Assembly (NCBI RefSeq): GCF_003058085.1
Contig: NZ_QBUD01000005.1
Location: 144,219-208,218 of the forward strand
DNA: 64,000 nucleotides
DNA from: Yoonia sediminilitoris
Lineage (GTDB): Bacteria; Pseudomonadota; Alphaproteobacteria; Rhodobacterales; Rhodobacteraceae
Direction of reading: 5' to 3'
Under the pieces are notes generated by a model. That model did no database searches and had not been told where the DNA came from. It saw only the letters and a list, made by a program, of their open reading frames with translations. Positions 43,625 through 52,400 of this stretch are shown here, one piece after another. Numbering within the stretch: position 1 is the first letter of the stretch; each line of letters begins with the position of its first letter. Both the position numbers and the translations under genes were made by a program.

Positions 43625-44575
43625 ATGTATATTCCGACCTACGACGACATGTTGGCGGCGCATGAACGGATCAAACCGTATATTCATCGCACGCCGGTAC
43701 TGACGTCGTCCTATCTGAACAGCTTGACAGGCGCTGAGTTGTTCTTCAAATGCGAAAACTTCCAGAAAGCCGGTGCTTTCAAGGTTCGCGGTGCATCAAA
43801 TGCTGTTTTCGGACTGAGCGAAGAAGAAGCCAAGAACGGCGTATGCACGCACTCATCGGGCAACCATGCCCTCTCGCTCAGCTATGCAGCGGGGCGACGG
43901 GGTATTCCATGTAATGTTGTCATGCCGCGCACCGCGCCGCAGGCAAAAAAGGATGCGGTAAGGGGTTATGGCGGCACAATCACTGAATGCGAACCGTCCA
44001 CGACCAGCCGGGAAGAAGTCTTTGCTTCTGTTCAGGCTCGGACGGGTGGGAACTTCGTGCATCCTTATAATGACCCAAGGGTCATCGCTGGTCAGGGGAC
44101 TTGTTCGCGCGAGTTGATGGAACAGACCGATGGGCTTGATATGGTAATCGCCCCGATCGGAGGCGGTGGCATGATTTCAGGCACCTGTCTGACCTTGTCG
44201 CATATGGCGCCCGAAGTACAGATCATCGCCGCCGAACCCGAACAGGCCGACGATGCCTATCGCAGCTTCAAGGCGGGGCATATCATCGCGGACGACGCGC
44301 CCAACACGGTCGCGGACGGGCTGAAAGTGCCGCTCAAGGACCTGACGTGGCATTTCGTGTCAAACCATGTCACCGACATTCTGACCGCCTCCGAGCAGGA
44401 AATTATCGACGCGATGAAGCTGACATGGCAACGCATGAAGATCGTGATCGAGGCAAGCTGCGCGGTGCCGCTGGCCACCATCATCAAGAACAAGGACCGG
44501 TTCGCAGGCAAGCGGGTCGGCGTAATTATCACTGGCGGGAATGTCGATCTTGACAAGCTGCCTTGGATCAAATGA
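43625..44575 (+). CDS. bhcB: Beta-hydroxyaspartate dehydratase BhcB
   Basis: 316 residues, PLP fold II (serine/threonine dehydratase family). PLP lysine in FQKAGAFKVRGASNAVFG near residue 53, phosphate loop PIGGGGMISGTCL, substrate loop THSSGNHALSLS. It removes water from (2R,3S)-beta-hydroxyaspartate to give iminosuccinate. I prefer ATG 43625 (AGGA 7 bases upstream) over ATG 43610, which overlaps the bhcA stop. Confidence 0.92.
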   Translation: MYIPTYDDMLAAHERIKPYIHRTPVLTSSYLNSLTGAELFFKCENFQKAGAFKVRGASNAVFGLSEEEAKNGVCTHSSGNHALSLSYAAGRRGIPCNVVMPRTAPQAKKDAVRGYGGTITECEPSTTSREEVFASVQARTGGNFVHPYNDPRVIAGQGTCSRELMEQTDGLDMVIAPIGGGGMISGTCLTLSHMAPEVQIIAAEPEQADDAYRSFKAGHIIADDAPNTVADGLKVPLKDLTWHFVSNHVTDILTASEQEIIDAMKLTWQRMKIVIEASCAVPLATIIKNKDRFAGKRVGVIITGGNVDLDKLPWIK

Positions 44576-44587
44576 AGGGGATACCTC

Positions 44588-45751
44588 ATGAACACGCACG
44601 TAAATTTTGACGACCTCGAAGTCGGCTATGATGTTCCCGCCCTGCCCGGCATGGACGAAGCTGATATTCAAACGCCTTGCCTTGTGCTGGACCTTGATGC
44701 GCTTGAGCGCAACATCAAGAAGATGGGCGACTATGCCAAGTCCCACGGGATGCGTCACCGCGTCCACGGCAAGATGCACAAATCAGTTGATGTGGCCAAG
44801 CTGCAGGAAAAACTGGGTGGCGCTGTTGGCGTCTGCTGCCAGAAGGTGTCTGAGGCGGAAGTTTTCGCCCGCGGCGGCATCAAGGATGTCATGGTTTCCA
44901 ACCAGGTCACAGACCTTGCGAAAATTGACCGTCTTGCCCGGATGCCCAAGCTGGGCGCGCGTGTGCTGTGCTGTGTCGATGACCCCGCCAATGTGGCTGA
45001 CCTTTCTGCCGCTGCGGTCAAGCATGGCACACAGATCGAATGTCTGGTTGAAATCGACTGCGGTGCAGGTCGTTGCGGAGTGACAACCACGCAGGACGTC
45101 GTGAACATTGCCAAGCTGATTGATGCCGCCGAGGGGCTGAAGTTTGCGGGTATTCAGGCCTATCAAGGCGCCATGCAGCACATGGACAGCTATGCCGACC
45201 GCAAAGCCAAGGTCGATCTGGCAATCGCGCAGGTGGCCGATGCGGTCAATGGGCTGAAGGCACAGGGCCTTGAGTGCGACATTGTCGGTGGCGGTGGCAC
45301 CGGTTCCTACTACTTCGAAAGCAATTCAGGTATTTACAACGAATTGCAATGCGGCTCCTACGCGTTCATGGATGCGGACTACGGCCGTATCCTCGACAAG
45401 GACGGCAATCGTATCGATCAGGGGGAATGGGAAAATGCGCTATTCATCCTGACGACAGTGATGAGCCATGCGAAACCCGAAAAAGCCATCGTTGATGCAG
45501 GCCTCAAAGCGCAATCTGTCGATAGCGGGCTGCCCACGATCTATGGTCGCGATGATGTTGAGTATGTCAAATGTTCCGATGAACATGGCGTGGTCAGCGA
45601 CCCAGATCGCGTGCTGAAGGTCAATGACAAGCTGAAACTTGTCCCCGGCCACTGCGACCCGACCTGCAATGTCCATGACTGGTATGTGGGTGTGCGCAAT
45701 GGCAAGGTGGAAACGCTTTGGCCCGTGTCCGCACGCGGCAAAGCCTACTAG
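44588..45751 (+). CDS. bhcC: Beta-hydroxyaspartate aldolase BhcC
   Basis: 387 residues, PLP fold III, D-threonine-aldolase-like. It has IQTPCLVLDLDALERNIKKM, PLP-lysine region HRVHGKMHKSVDVAKLQE near residue 60 and a C-terminal metal site region LVPGHCDPTCNVHDWYVGVR. It joins glycine and glyoxylate to beta-hydroxyaspartate. It follows bhcB by 12 bases; a hairpin separates it from bhcD. Confidence 0.93.
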   Translation: MNTHVNFDDLEVGYDVPALPGMDEADIQTPCLVLDLDALERNIKKMGDYAKSHGMRHRVHGKMHKSVDVAKLQEKLGGAVGVCCQKVSEAEVFARGGIKDVMVSNQVTDLAKIDRLARMPKLGARVLCCVDDPANVADLSAAAVKHGTQIECLVEIDCGAGRCGVTTTQDVVNIAKLIDAAEGLKFAGIQAYQGAMQHMDSYADRKAKVDLAIAQVADAVNGLKAQGLECDIVGGGGTGSYYFESNSGIYNELQCGSYAFMDADYGRILDKDGNRIDQGEWENALFILTTVMSHAKPEKAIVDAGLKAQSVDSGLPTIYGRDDVEYVKCSDEHGVVSDPDRVLKVNDKLKLVPGHCDPTCNVHDWYVGVRNGKVETLWPVSARGKAY

Positions 45752-45774
45752 GTCGCTCTGACCGAAACGAAAAG

Positions 45775-45814
45775 ACGCCCGCATGATGGACCCAACTGGT
45801 CGCTGTGCGGGCGT
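45775..45814 (+). promoter_or_regulatory. Hairpin between bhcC and bhcD
   Basis: A 9-bp stem ACGCCCGCA/TGCGGGCGT (45775-45783 with 45806-45814), 22-base loop, followed by TTT. It could partially terminate transcription or set the bhcD level lower than bhcABC. The stem is solid, the function inferred. Confidence 0.55.
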
Positions 45815-45845
45815 TTCAAACATCAAAGACCAAGGAAGAATTCCC

Positions 45846-46811
45846 ATGTTGATCGTCCCCGAACGCGAGATTGCCGACCTGATGACACGCGACGCCGCCT
45901 TTGATGCGGTGGAAAAGGTCTTTGCCGCCATGGCTGCAGGGGATGCTTACAATTTCCCGGTTGTGCGCGAGGCGATCGGGCATGAAGATGCGCTTTACGG
46001 CTTCAAGGGTGGGTTTGATCAGGCCGGTTTGACCCTTGGTCTGAAAGCAGGCGGCTACTGGCCCCATAATCTGGAAAAGCGCGGGATCATCAATCACCAG
46101 TCGACGGTTTTTCTGTTCGACCCAGACACCGGCAAGGCCAAGGCGATGGTCGGCGGCAACCTGTTGACGGCACTGCGCACGGCTGCGGCCTCTTCTGTGT
46201 CAATCAAACATCTGGCACGTGACGACGCATCAGTCATTGGCATGATCGGCGCAGGCCATCAGGCAACATTCCAGTTGCGCGCCGCACTTGAGCAGCGGCA
46301 ATTCGAAAAGGTGATCGGCTGGAACTATCACCCCGACATGCTGCCCAACATCGAAAAAGTCGCAACAGAGGCAGGCTTGCCGTTCGAGGCGGTGGAATTG
46401 GAAGGCATGGTTGACGCAGATGTCATCATCTCGATCACGTCGGCCTTTGCCCCGTCGCTGATGGCGGACCACGTGTCGCCCGGCACGCACATCGCCTGCA
46501 TGGGCACCGACACCAAAGGCAAGCAAGAGGTCGAGGCCGCATTGCTGGCACGCGCCGCCGTCTTTACCGACGAGGTGGCGCAGTCGATTTCCATCGGTGA
46601 GGCCCAGCATGCGATTGGCGCTGGCTTGATTGCTGAAACTGACATCAACCAACTTGGTGCGGTCATAAACGGCACCCATGCAGGCCGCACGTCGGATGAT
46701 CAGATCACGCTGTTTGATGGCACCGGCGTCGGATTGCAGGATTTGGCGGTTGCGGCTGCGGTCGTTGATCTGGCCGTGCAAAAGGGCATCGCGATCGAAG
46801 TCGACTTCTAG
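45846..46811 (+). CDS. bhcD: Iminosuccinate reductase BhcD
   Basis: 321 residues of the ornithine cyclodeaminase/mu-crystallin family: YGFKGGFDQAGLTLGLKAGG YWPHN, GGNLLTALRTAAASSVSIKH and Rossmann SVIGMIGAGHQATFQLRAAL. It reduces iminosuccinate to aspartate, closing the cycle. The start is ATG 45846 (after AAGGAAG). The stop lies in a hairpin shared with the convergent lysR. Confidence 0.93.
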   Translation: MLIVPEREIADLMTRDAAFDAVEKVFAAMAAGDAYNFPVVREAIGHEDALYGFKGGFDQAGLTLGLKAGGYWPHNLEKRGIINHQSTVFLFDPDTGKAKAMVGGNLLTALRTAAASSVSIKHLARDDASVIGMIGAGHQATFQLRAALEQRQFEKVIGWNYHPDMLPNIEKVATEAGLPFEAVELEGMVDADVIISITSAFAPSLMADHVSPGTHIACMGTDTKGKQEVEAALLARAAVFTDEVAQSISIGEAQHAIGAGLIAETDINQLGAVINGTHAGRTSDDQITLFDGTGVGLQDLAVAAAVVDLAVQKGIAIEVDF

Positions 46812-46826
46812 GGACAGGACCCTAGA
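46807..46826. terminator. Symmetric hairpin holding both convergent stop codons (bhcD/lysR)
   Basis: A 7-bp inverted repeat TCTAGGG/CCCTAGA, loop ACAGGA. The bhcD TAG (46809-46811) is in the left arm and the lysR TAG (minus, 46824-46822) in the right arm. Same design as at 12854-12875. Confidence 0.55.
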
Positions 46827-47733
46827 CACTATCGCGCACGGTCTCGCCAATCCGGGCGATCACATAATCCATGAACAACCGTGTCTTGGGGTCCTGCATC
46901 TTGCGATGCGTGAACAGGCACGCCATCTGGATCGGCTCCGGCGGGGTTTTCTGGGCAACGGGCACCAGACGCCCCGCCTTGATATGTTCGGCCACTTCAA
47001 AGAGCGGTTTGAGTGCGATGCCATTACCCTCAAGCGCCCAGTCGGTCAGGACGTCGCCGTCATCGGACTCAAAACGGCCAGTAACCCGAAACCGTTTTGG
47101 GCCTTCGGGCGTCATCAACCGCCATTGAAATTCAGGCGCGCCCGGAAAACGCAGGTTCAGACATTCATGCCTGTCCGCCAGCAAGGCGTCACCATCCACC
47201 GGGTTGCCGCGCGCCGCGATATAATCGGGTGAGGCACACAACACACGGCTGACATCGGCAATCTTGCGCATCCGCAGGTTGCTGTCCTCGGGTTGGCCGA
47301 GGAAAAAGGCCAGATCAAGCCCCTCAGTCGTCAGGTCAACCTTGCGATCCGTCATGCGCAAGCGGACCCTCACCTCTGGATAGGTCTCCAGAAACCCGCG
47401 TACCAGCGGCGCAATCAACCGGCGACCCACGCCAAGCGGGGCTGCGACGTACAGCGACCCTTTGGGATTGTCGGTGATATTGACCACCTCGGCTTCGGCA
47501 TTTTCAACCGCTTCAAGGATGCCGCACGCCCCGCCATAAAACGCCTGCCCCTGTTCGGTCGGCGTCAGGCTGCGGGTTGTGCGCTGGAACAGTCGCACAC
47601 TCAGATGCTTTTCAAGCTGCGAAATCCGCGAAGATGTCACGGCCGGCGAAATGCGCAAATCCCGACCAGCCGCCGACATACTGCCTAATTCATAGACACG
47701 CACAAACGTACGGATGTTATCAAGATAGGACAT
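46822..47733 (-). CDS. LysR-family regulator
   Basis: 303 residues. HTH NIRTFVRVYELGSMSAAGRD LRISPAVTSSRISQLEKHLS; inducer domain with GSLYVAAPLGVGRRLIAPLV and EFQWRLMTPEGPKRFRV, the CrgA-like subgroup. It is divergent from puuD with a 100-base spacer, so purine genes are the likely target (inference). Confidence 0.87.
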   Translation of the reverse strand: MSYLDNIRTFVRVYELGSMSAAGRDLRISPAVTSSRISQLEKHLSVRLFQRTTRSLTPTEQGQAFYGGACGILEAVENAEAEVVNITDNPKGSLYVAAPLGVGRRLIAPLVRGFLETYPEVRVRLRMTDRKVDLTTEGLDLAFFLGQPEDSNLRMRKIADVSRVLCASPDYIAARGNPVDGDALLADRHECLNLRFPGAPEFQWRLMTPEGPKRFRVTGRFESDDGDVLTDWALEGNGIALKPLFEVAEHIKAGRLVPVAQKTPPEPIQMACLFTHRKMQDPKTRLFMDYVIARIGETVRDSV

Positions 47734-47833
47734 TGTTTCGATTTATTTGATGCTGCTTGATGATTAACGACAATACCAGAGCAATTCAATTTCGCCTAGT
47801 CTCGGTTTAGACAGGCAACCCAAGGAGACACTC

Positions 47834-49069
47834 ATGTACGATCTGGCAATTTTGTGGGACTGGATTGCGTTTTCTGTGCGCTGGTTGCATGTCATCACGG
47901 CGATGGCCTGGATTGGGGCGTCATTCTTTTTTATTGCGCTTGATCTGGGGCTGAAAAAGGCTCCTGACATGCCTGCAGGTGTGCATGGCGAAGAATGGCA
48001 GGTCCACGGTGGCGGCTTCTATCACATCCAGAAATACCTCGTGGCCCCTGAAAACATGCCCGAACATCTGATCTGGCACAAATGGCAAAGCTATATCACA
48101 TGGGTATCAGGTGCGGCCCTGCTGATGATCGTATATTGGGTGGGCGGCGAGTTGTTCCTGCTCGACCCGACCAAGGCGGAATTGCAGCTGTGGCAGGGCA
48201 TCGTGATTTCGGGCGGGTCGCTGACCATCGGCTGGCTTGCCTATGACTGGATGTGCAAATCGAAGCTGGGCGAACAGCCGACCCTGCTGATGCTGCTGCT
48301 GTTCGCGATCCTTGTGGCGATGTCGTGGGGCTATAACCAGATTTTTACCGGGCGGGCGGCACTGCTGCATCTTGGGGCCTTTACCGCCACGATCATGACC
48401 GCAAATGTATTTTTCCAGATCATGCCGAACCAGCGCATCGTGGTGGCCGATCTAAAGGCCGGGCGGACCCCTGATGCGAAATACGGCAAGATTGCCAAGC
48501 TGCGGTCGACCCATAACAACTATCTGACGCTGCCTGTCGTGTTTTTGATGTTGTCGAACCATTATCCGCTGTCCTTCGGGACGGAATATGCGTGGATCAT
48601 CGCCAGCTTGATCTTTCTGACAGGCGTCACGATCCGCCACTACTTCAACACGATGCATGCCACCGGCGCGGGCCCGCACTGGACATGGGCCGTGACCGTT
48701 TTGCTGATGATCGTTATTGCGTGGTTATCGACTGTGCGCACGGGCGAGACTTACGAACAATCCGAAGCCCGCGCGCTGACGCACTACGAACAGAAATTCG
48801 CCTCTGCCGCGGGTTTTGAGGCGGCCTATGACACGGTCATTGGCAACTGCTCCATGTGCCACGCCCGCGAACCTGTCTGGGGCAACATGCAATGGGCGCC
48901 CAAAGGTGTTTATCTGGAAACGCCAGCCGATGTGGCGCGGCACGCGGGGCAGATATATCTTCAAGCCGGGGTCAGCTACGCGATGCCACCGCCCAATGCC
49001 ATCCAGATGGATGATGAATCGCGCGCGACTATTGTGGCTTGGGTGCGTGATGTGCGGGCGGGTGGTTAG
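47834..49069 (+). CDS. puuD: Membrane urate oxidase PuuD (cytochrome c type)
   Basis: 411 residues. N-terminal urate hydroxylase domain with about eight helices: RWLHVITAMAWIGASFFFIA, LIWHKWQSYITWVSGAALLM. A C-terminal cytochrome c domain has heme site CSMCH near residue 339. It oxidises urate to 5-hydroxyisourate and passes electrons to the respiratory chain. Ribosome site AAGGAGA. It supports purine catabolism together with allE. Confidence 0.92.
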   Translation: MYDLAILWDWIAFSVRWLHVITAMAWIGASFFFIALDLGLKKAPDMPAGVHGEEWQVHGGGFYHIQKYLVAPENMPEHLIWHKWQSYITWVSGAALLMIVYWVGGELFLLDPTKAELQLWQGIVISGGSLTIGWLAYDWMCKSKLGEQPTLLMLLLFAILVAMSWGYNQIFTGRAALLHLGAFTATIMTANVFFQIMPNQRIVVADLKAGRTPDAKYGKIAKLRSTHNNYLTLPVVFLMLSNHYPLSFGTEYAWIIASLIFLTGVTIRHYFNTMHATGAGPHWTWAVTVLLMIVIAWLSTVRTGETYEQSEARALTHYEQKFASAAGFEAAYDTVIGNCSMCHAREPVWGNMQWAPKGVYLETPADVARHAGQIYLQAGVSYAMPPPNAIQMDDESRATIVAWVRDVRAGG

Positions 49070-49071
49070 CG

Positions 49072-49872
49072 ATGCATCTGGGCCTGATCGGATTTGGCAG
49101 CATCGGCAGCGCTTTGGTTGGCATGTTGGGGCAAACGCAGGTCACACAAGTGACCGCGCTGGTCAGGCCCGCCTCTGATGCACCGCAGCGGCATAGCGCC
49201 GGGCCGGTACCTGTTGCGTTTGTGAGCAGTCTGGACGAGCTCATCGCGGCCCGGCCTGATATCGTTGTCGAATGTGCTGGCCACGCTGCAGTCGCCGCCT
49301 ACGCCCCGCCCCTTTTGCAGAGCGGTCATGATGTCATTATCGCCTCTGTCGGCGCGCTGGCCGACGCCGCTTTGCAGAAACAGGTCGAGCGTGCAGCAGG
49401 AGCAGGAAAATCACGCTTCATCCTGCCAAGCGGTGCCATTGGCGGGTTGGACCTGATGCGCGCATTGGCGGCGGCGGGCGATGTTGACGTGGCCTATCGT
49501 GGGATCAAACCGCCCAAGGCATGGCAAGGGTCACCCGCAGAACAGGTCGTTGATCTGAACGCACTGTCGAGGCCCGTGACTTTCTTTTCAGGCAACGGGC
49601 GCGATGCGGCCCTTGCCTATCCCAAGAATGCAAATGTTGTTGCGGCCCTCGCACTGGCGGGTGCAGGGTTTGAGCAGATGCGGGTCGAACTTGTGGCTGA
49701 TCCAGCAGCACAGGGGAACCAACATAGCTATCAAGTCCATTCGCCCTTTTGCAAATATACCATGACGATCGAAGCAACAGGGTCACCGGGCAACGCCCGC
49801 ACATCCGTCACGACTGTGCTGAGCATCCTGCAAGAGATCGCCACCTATCAGCCCATACAAAGCTCAACATAG
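49072..49872 (+). CDS. L-aspartate dehydrogenase
   Basis: 266 residues. Rossmann start HLGLIGFGSIGSALVGML, then VVECAGHAAVAAYAPPLLQS GHDVIIASVGAL and FILPSGAIGGLDLMRALAAA, typical of NadX/AspDH. C-terminal NVVAALALAGAGFEQMRVEL VADP. It interconverts aspartate and iminoaspartate, the same chemistry as BhcD. Begins 2 bases after the puuD stop. Confidence 0.88.
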   Translation: MHLGLIGFGSIGSALVGMLGQTQVTQVTALVRPASDAPQRHSAGPVPVAFVSSLDELIAARPDIVVECAGHAAVAAYAPPLLQSGHDVIIASVGALADAALQKQVERAAGAGKSRFILPSGAIGGLDLMRALAAAGDVDVAYRGIKPPKAWQGSPAEQVVDLNALSRPVTFFSGNGRDAALAYPKNANVVAALALAGAGFEQMRVELVADPAAQGNQHSYQVHSPFCKYTMTIEATGSPGNARTSVTTVLSILQEIATYQPIQSST

Positions 49873-49923
49873 ATGCCGCATCCCTTTGGTCTCGCCCGCG
49901 CGGTTTCCCCTTTGGCGAAAAAG

Positions 49924-50820
49924 CTAGCTTGGTGACATGCCCCGTAGCCGCTCTGACCGCCGACGCAGAAGTTCGACCACAAACAAAAGCAGGATCGATA
50001 TGGCAATCAGGATCGTGGCAACCGCAAGGATCGTGGGGCTGATCTGTTCGCGCAGGCCGGTGAACATTTGCCAAGGCAGCGTTTTCTGACCTGCCGAGCC
50101 GACGAAAAGGACAACAACCACTTCGTCAAAAGACGTGATAAAGGCAAACAAGCCACCCGACACAACGCCCGGCAAAATCAGCGGCATCTGCACCCGGAAG
50201 AACGTCGTCACCGGGTTCGCCCCCATGTTCGCCGCAGCACGGGTCAGCGACTGGTCAAAGCCCACAAGCGTGGCTGTCACCGTGATAATGACAAAGGGAA
50301 TGCCAAGTGCCGCATGGGCCAGAACCACGCCCAGATAGGTGCCTGTCAGAGTGAAAGGCAATTCGATCTTTCCCAGGAACGGGATCGGGATGTAGGGGTT
50401 TGAGTAAAAGAAATACATCCCCGTCGCCGAGATGATCAGCGGCACGATCATCGGCGAAATCAGGATCGCCATGATTGCGCGCCGGAACGGCACGTGACTT
50501 TGTGACAGGCCGATGGCAGCCAACGTGCCCAAGGACACCGACAGCAACGTGGCCACCGGCGCAATTTTCAGCGAGTTGCGCAAGGCCAACTGCCAGTCGG
50601 AATTTGTGAAAAAGTCCTCGTAGTGTTTGGTAGAATAGCCTGCCGGGTCAAAGCTCAGCATCTCTGGCGTGAAGGTAAAGAAATCCTCTGCGTTGAACGA
50701 CAAGGGGATGATGACCAGAATCGGCGCGATCAGAAAGAAGAAGATCAGCCCACAGATCACGCGGAAACTATAGTACCAGGCGCGCTGGCCGGTGGTGGCA
50801 TATGGTGGCAATCCGGACAT
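49924..50820 (-). CDS. ABC transporter permease (PotC-like)
   Basis: 298 residues, six helices. The EAA loop lies near ATLVGFDQSLTRAAANMGAN PVTTFFRVQMPLI. First helix LIFFFLIAPILVIIPLSFNA. Belongs with the adjacent permease, binding protein and ATPase, a spermidine/putrescine-type importer, last of the operon. Confidence 0.9.
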   Translation of the reverse strand: MSGLPPYATTGQRAWYYSFRVICGLIFFFLIAPILVIIPLSFNAEDFFTFTPEMLSFDPAGYSTKHYEDFFTNSDWQLALRNSLKIAPVATLLSVSLGTLAAIGLSQSHVPFRRAIMAILISPMIVPLIISATGMYFFYSNPYIPIPFLGKIELPFTLTGTYLGVVLAHAALGIPFVIITVTATLVGFDQSLTRAAANMGANPVTTFFRVQMPLILPGVVSGGLFAFITSFDEVVVVLFVGSAGQKTLPWQMFTGLREQISPTILAVATILIAISILLLFVVELLRRRSERLRGMSPS

Positions 50821-50823
50821 TTC

Positions 50824-52338
50824 TTAGCCCCCCAGCTTTACGTTATCGATACCGACGATCCTGTCGTAGACCCAATAAAGCAGCAGCACGACTGCCAACA
50901 GTATGGTGCCCAAGGCCGCAGCCAGACCCCAATTGAGCGAGGACGAGATATGGTAGGCAATCCGGTTCGAGATAAAGACACCCTTGGTGCCGCCCACAAG
51001 TTCCGGCGTGATGTAGTAGCCGATCGACAGGATAAACACGAGGATACAGCCCGCGCCGATTCCCGGTATCGACTGCGGGAAATAGACCCGCCAAAAGGCT
51101 GTCCAGTCCGTGGCTCCCAGCGACTTGGCGGCCCGCAGATAGCTTGGCGGGATCGTCTTCATCACCGAATAAAGCGGCAGAATCATGAATGGCAGCAGAA
51201 TATGCGTCATCGCGATGATTGTCCCGGTCTGGTTGTTGATCAGCTGTAATCGGCCGTCATCGGCAACAAGACCGATCCAGACCAGAACGTCATTGATGAC
51301 GCCCTGCTGCTGCAACAGCACTTTCCAAGCGGACGTGCGCACCAGAAGCGATGTCCAGAACGGCAGCAGCACAAGGATCATCAACAGGTTGGCGGTGCTA
51401 TCCTTGAGGTTGGCAAGCAGCCACGCAATCGGATAGCCCAGCAAGACACACATGCCCATGATCGACAGCGACATGATCATCGTGCGGATGAACAGCGTCA
51501 CGTAAATCTGTTCGCTTTCCGGGCGCGCCTCGATCCCGTCCGACCCTTTGAGCAGGTCAACCGAATTGAGGAAATAGCCGTTGGTGTATTCGGGCGAATA
51601 TATCTTGATCGTTTGCCAGACTTCAGGGTCCAGCCAGTCTTCGTCAACGTCCGCGAATTGCGCGCTAAGTGAAACCGGCTCAATTCCCGAAAGATCCACG
51701 CCGATAGGTAAGTCTGCACCAGCAGTCGCGTCTTGGTAAAGCGCGGTATAAACGAAATCCCAAGGCTCTTCTTCGGCGGGCACATCGCCTTCGGCCTCAA
51801 CGATCATTTGTGCCCATGCATCATATGTATCGGCTGTAATTGGCAGATTGGCGCGGATCGTGTCATCGGCCATCCAGGTGGCCCACTGCGCCGGATCAGA
51901 ATAGGCGGGGTCGGCGTCCTGGAATGCGTCGGTGTAGACATCGGTGTCAAATCGCCCAACGCGACGGCCGGATTTGCGGAACAGTGAAGAAATGCCGGTC
52001 AACTCGTAGTTCAAGCGACTGCCCAGCCGGGTGTGTGTCTTGTACTCGTTCGCAAGCGCCATATCGGTATAGAGCGCATCGAACACGGCTTCACCGGGAA
52101 CGTCGCCACTGTCAGCGTCCCATTCCTCAAGCGCCATGACAGTGCGCGGCAGCGTGTCAGCGACGATTTCATTTTCGACCGAGCGGAATAGCATATCCGC
52201 GATGGGCATCACGAATGACACCAGAATGAATATCAGCAGGGGCGCGATTAACGCCAGTGCCCGCAGTTTCTGGCGGCGCAAGGCCCGGTTCAGGGACGCC
52301 TTAAGCGGGCGTCCGTCTGCTGCCAAAACTTCTGTCAC
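50824..52338 (-). CDS. ABC transporter permease (PotB-like) with large periplasmic insertion
   Basis: 504 residues instead of about 290. After the first helix (ALALIAPLLIFILVSFVMPI) comes a ~215-residue acidic, Asp/Trp-rich segment, presumably periplasmic (for example PAYSDPAQWATWMADD). The usual helices then follow from about residue 280 (SIMGMCVLLGYPIAWLLANL). The EAA loop is RAAKSLGATDWTAFWRVYFP. Spaced 3 bases from the second permease. Confidence 0.88.
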   Translation of the reverse strand: MTEVLAADGRPLKASLNRALRRQKLRALALIAPLLIFILVSFVMPIADMLFRSVENEIVADTLPRTVMALEEWDADSGDVPGEAVFDALYTDMALANEYKTHTRLGSRLNYELTGISSLFRKSGRRVGRFDTDVYTDAFQDADPAYSDPAQWATWMADDTIRANLPITADTYDAWAQMIVEAEGDVPAEEEPWDFVYTALYQDATAGADLPIGVDLSGIEPVSLSAQFADVDEDWLDPEVWQTIKIYSPEYTNGYFLNSVDLLKGSDGIEARPESEQIYVTLFIRTMIMSLSIMGMCVLLGYPIAWLLANLKDSTANLLMILVLLPFWTSLLVRTSAWKVLLQQQGVINDVLVWIGLVADDGRLQLINNQTGTIIAMTHILLPFMILPLYSVMKTIPPSYLRAAKSLGATDWTAFWRVYFPQSIPGIGAGCILVFILSIGYYITPELVGGTKGVFISNRIAYHISSSLNWGLAAALGTILLAVVLLLYWVYDRIVGIDNVKLGG

Positions 52339-52362
52339 TGTCTATACCCCTGTCTTGTCTGG

Positions 52363-52390
52363 AAAAGGGGCGCAGCTGCGCCGCACCCCT
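52363..52390 (-). terminator. Hairpin after the binding-protein gene, attenuator-like
   Basis: On the minus strand AGGGG(T)GCG pairs with CGCCCCT (one bulge), loop with the palindrome GCGCAGCTG, followed by TTTT. It lies 10 bases after the binding-protein stop and before the permease start, so only part of the transcripts would enter the permease genes. Confidence 0.6.
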
Positions 52391-52400
52391 GACCGTTCGT

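Noticed and set aside
42420..44575. Serine-glyoxylate transaminase and threonine dehydratase of ordinary amino-acid metabolism
   Set aside because: The gene order bhcR-bhcA-B-C-D with aldolase and ornithine-cyclodeaminase-like reductase is specific to the beta-hydroxyaspartate cycle.
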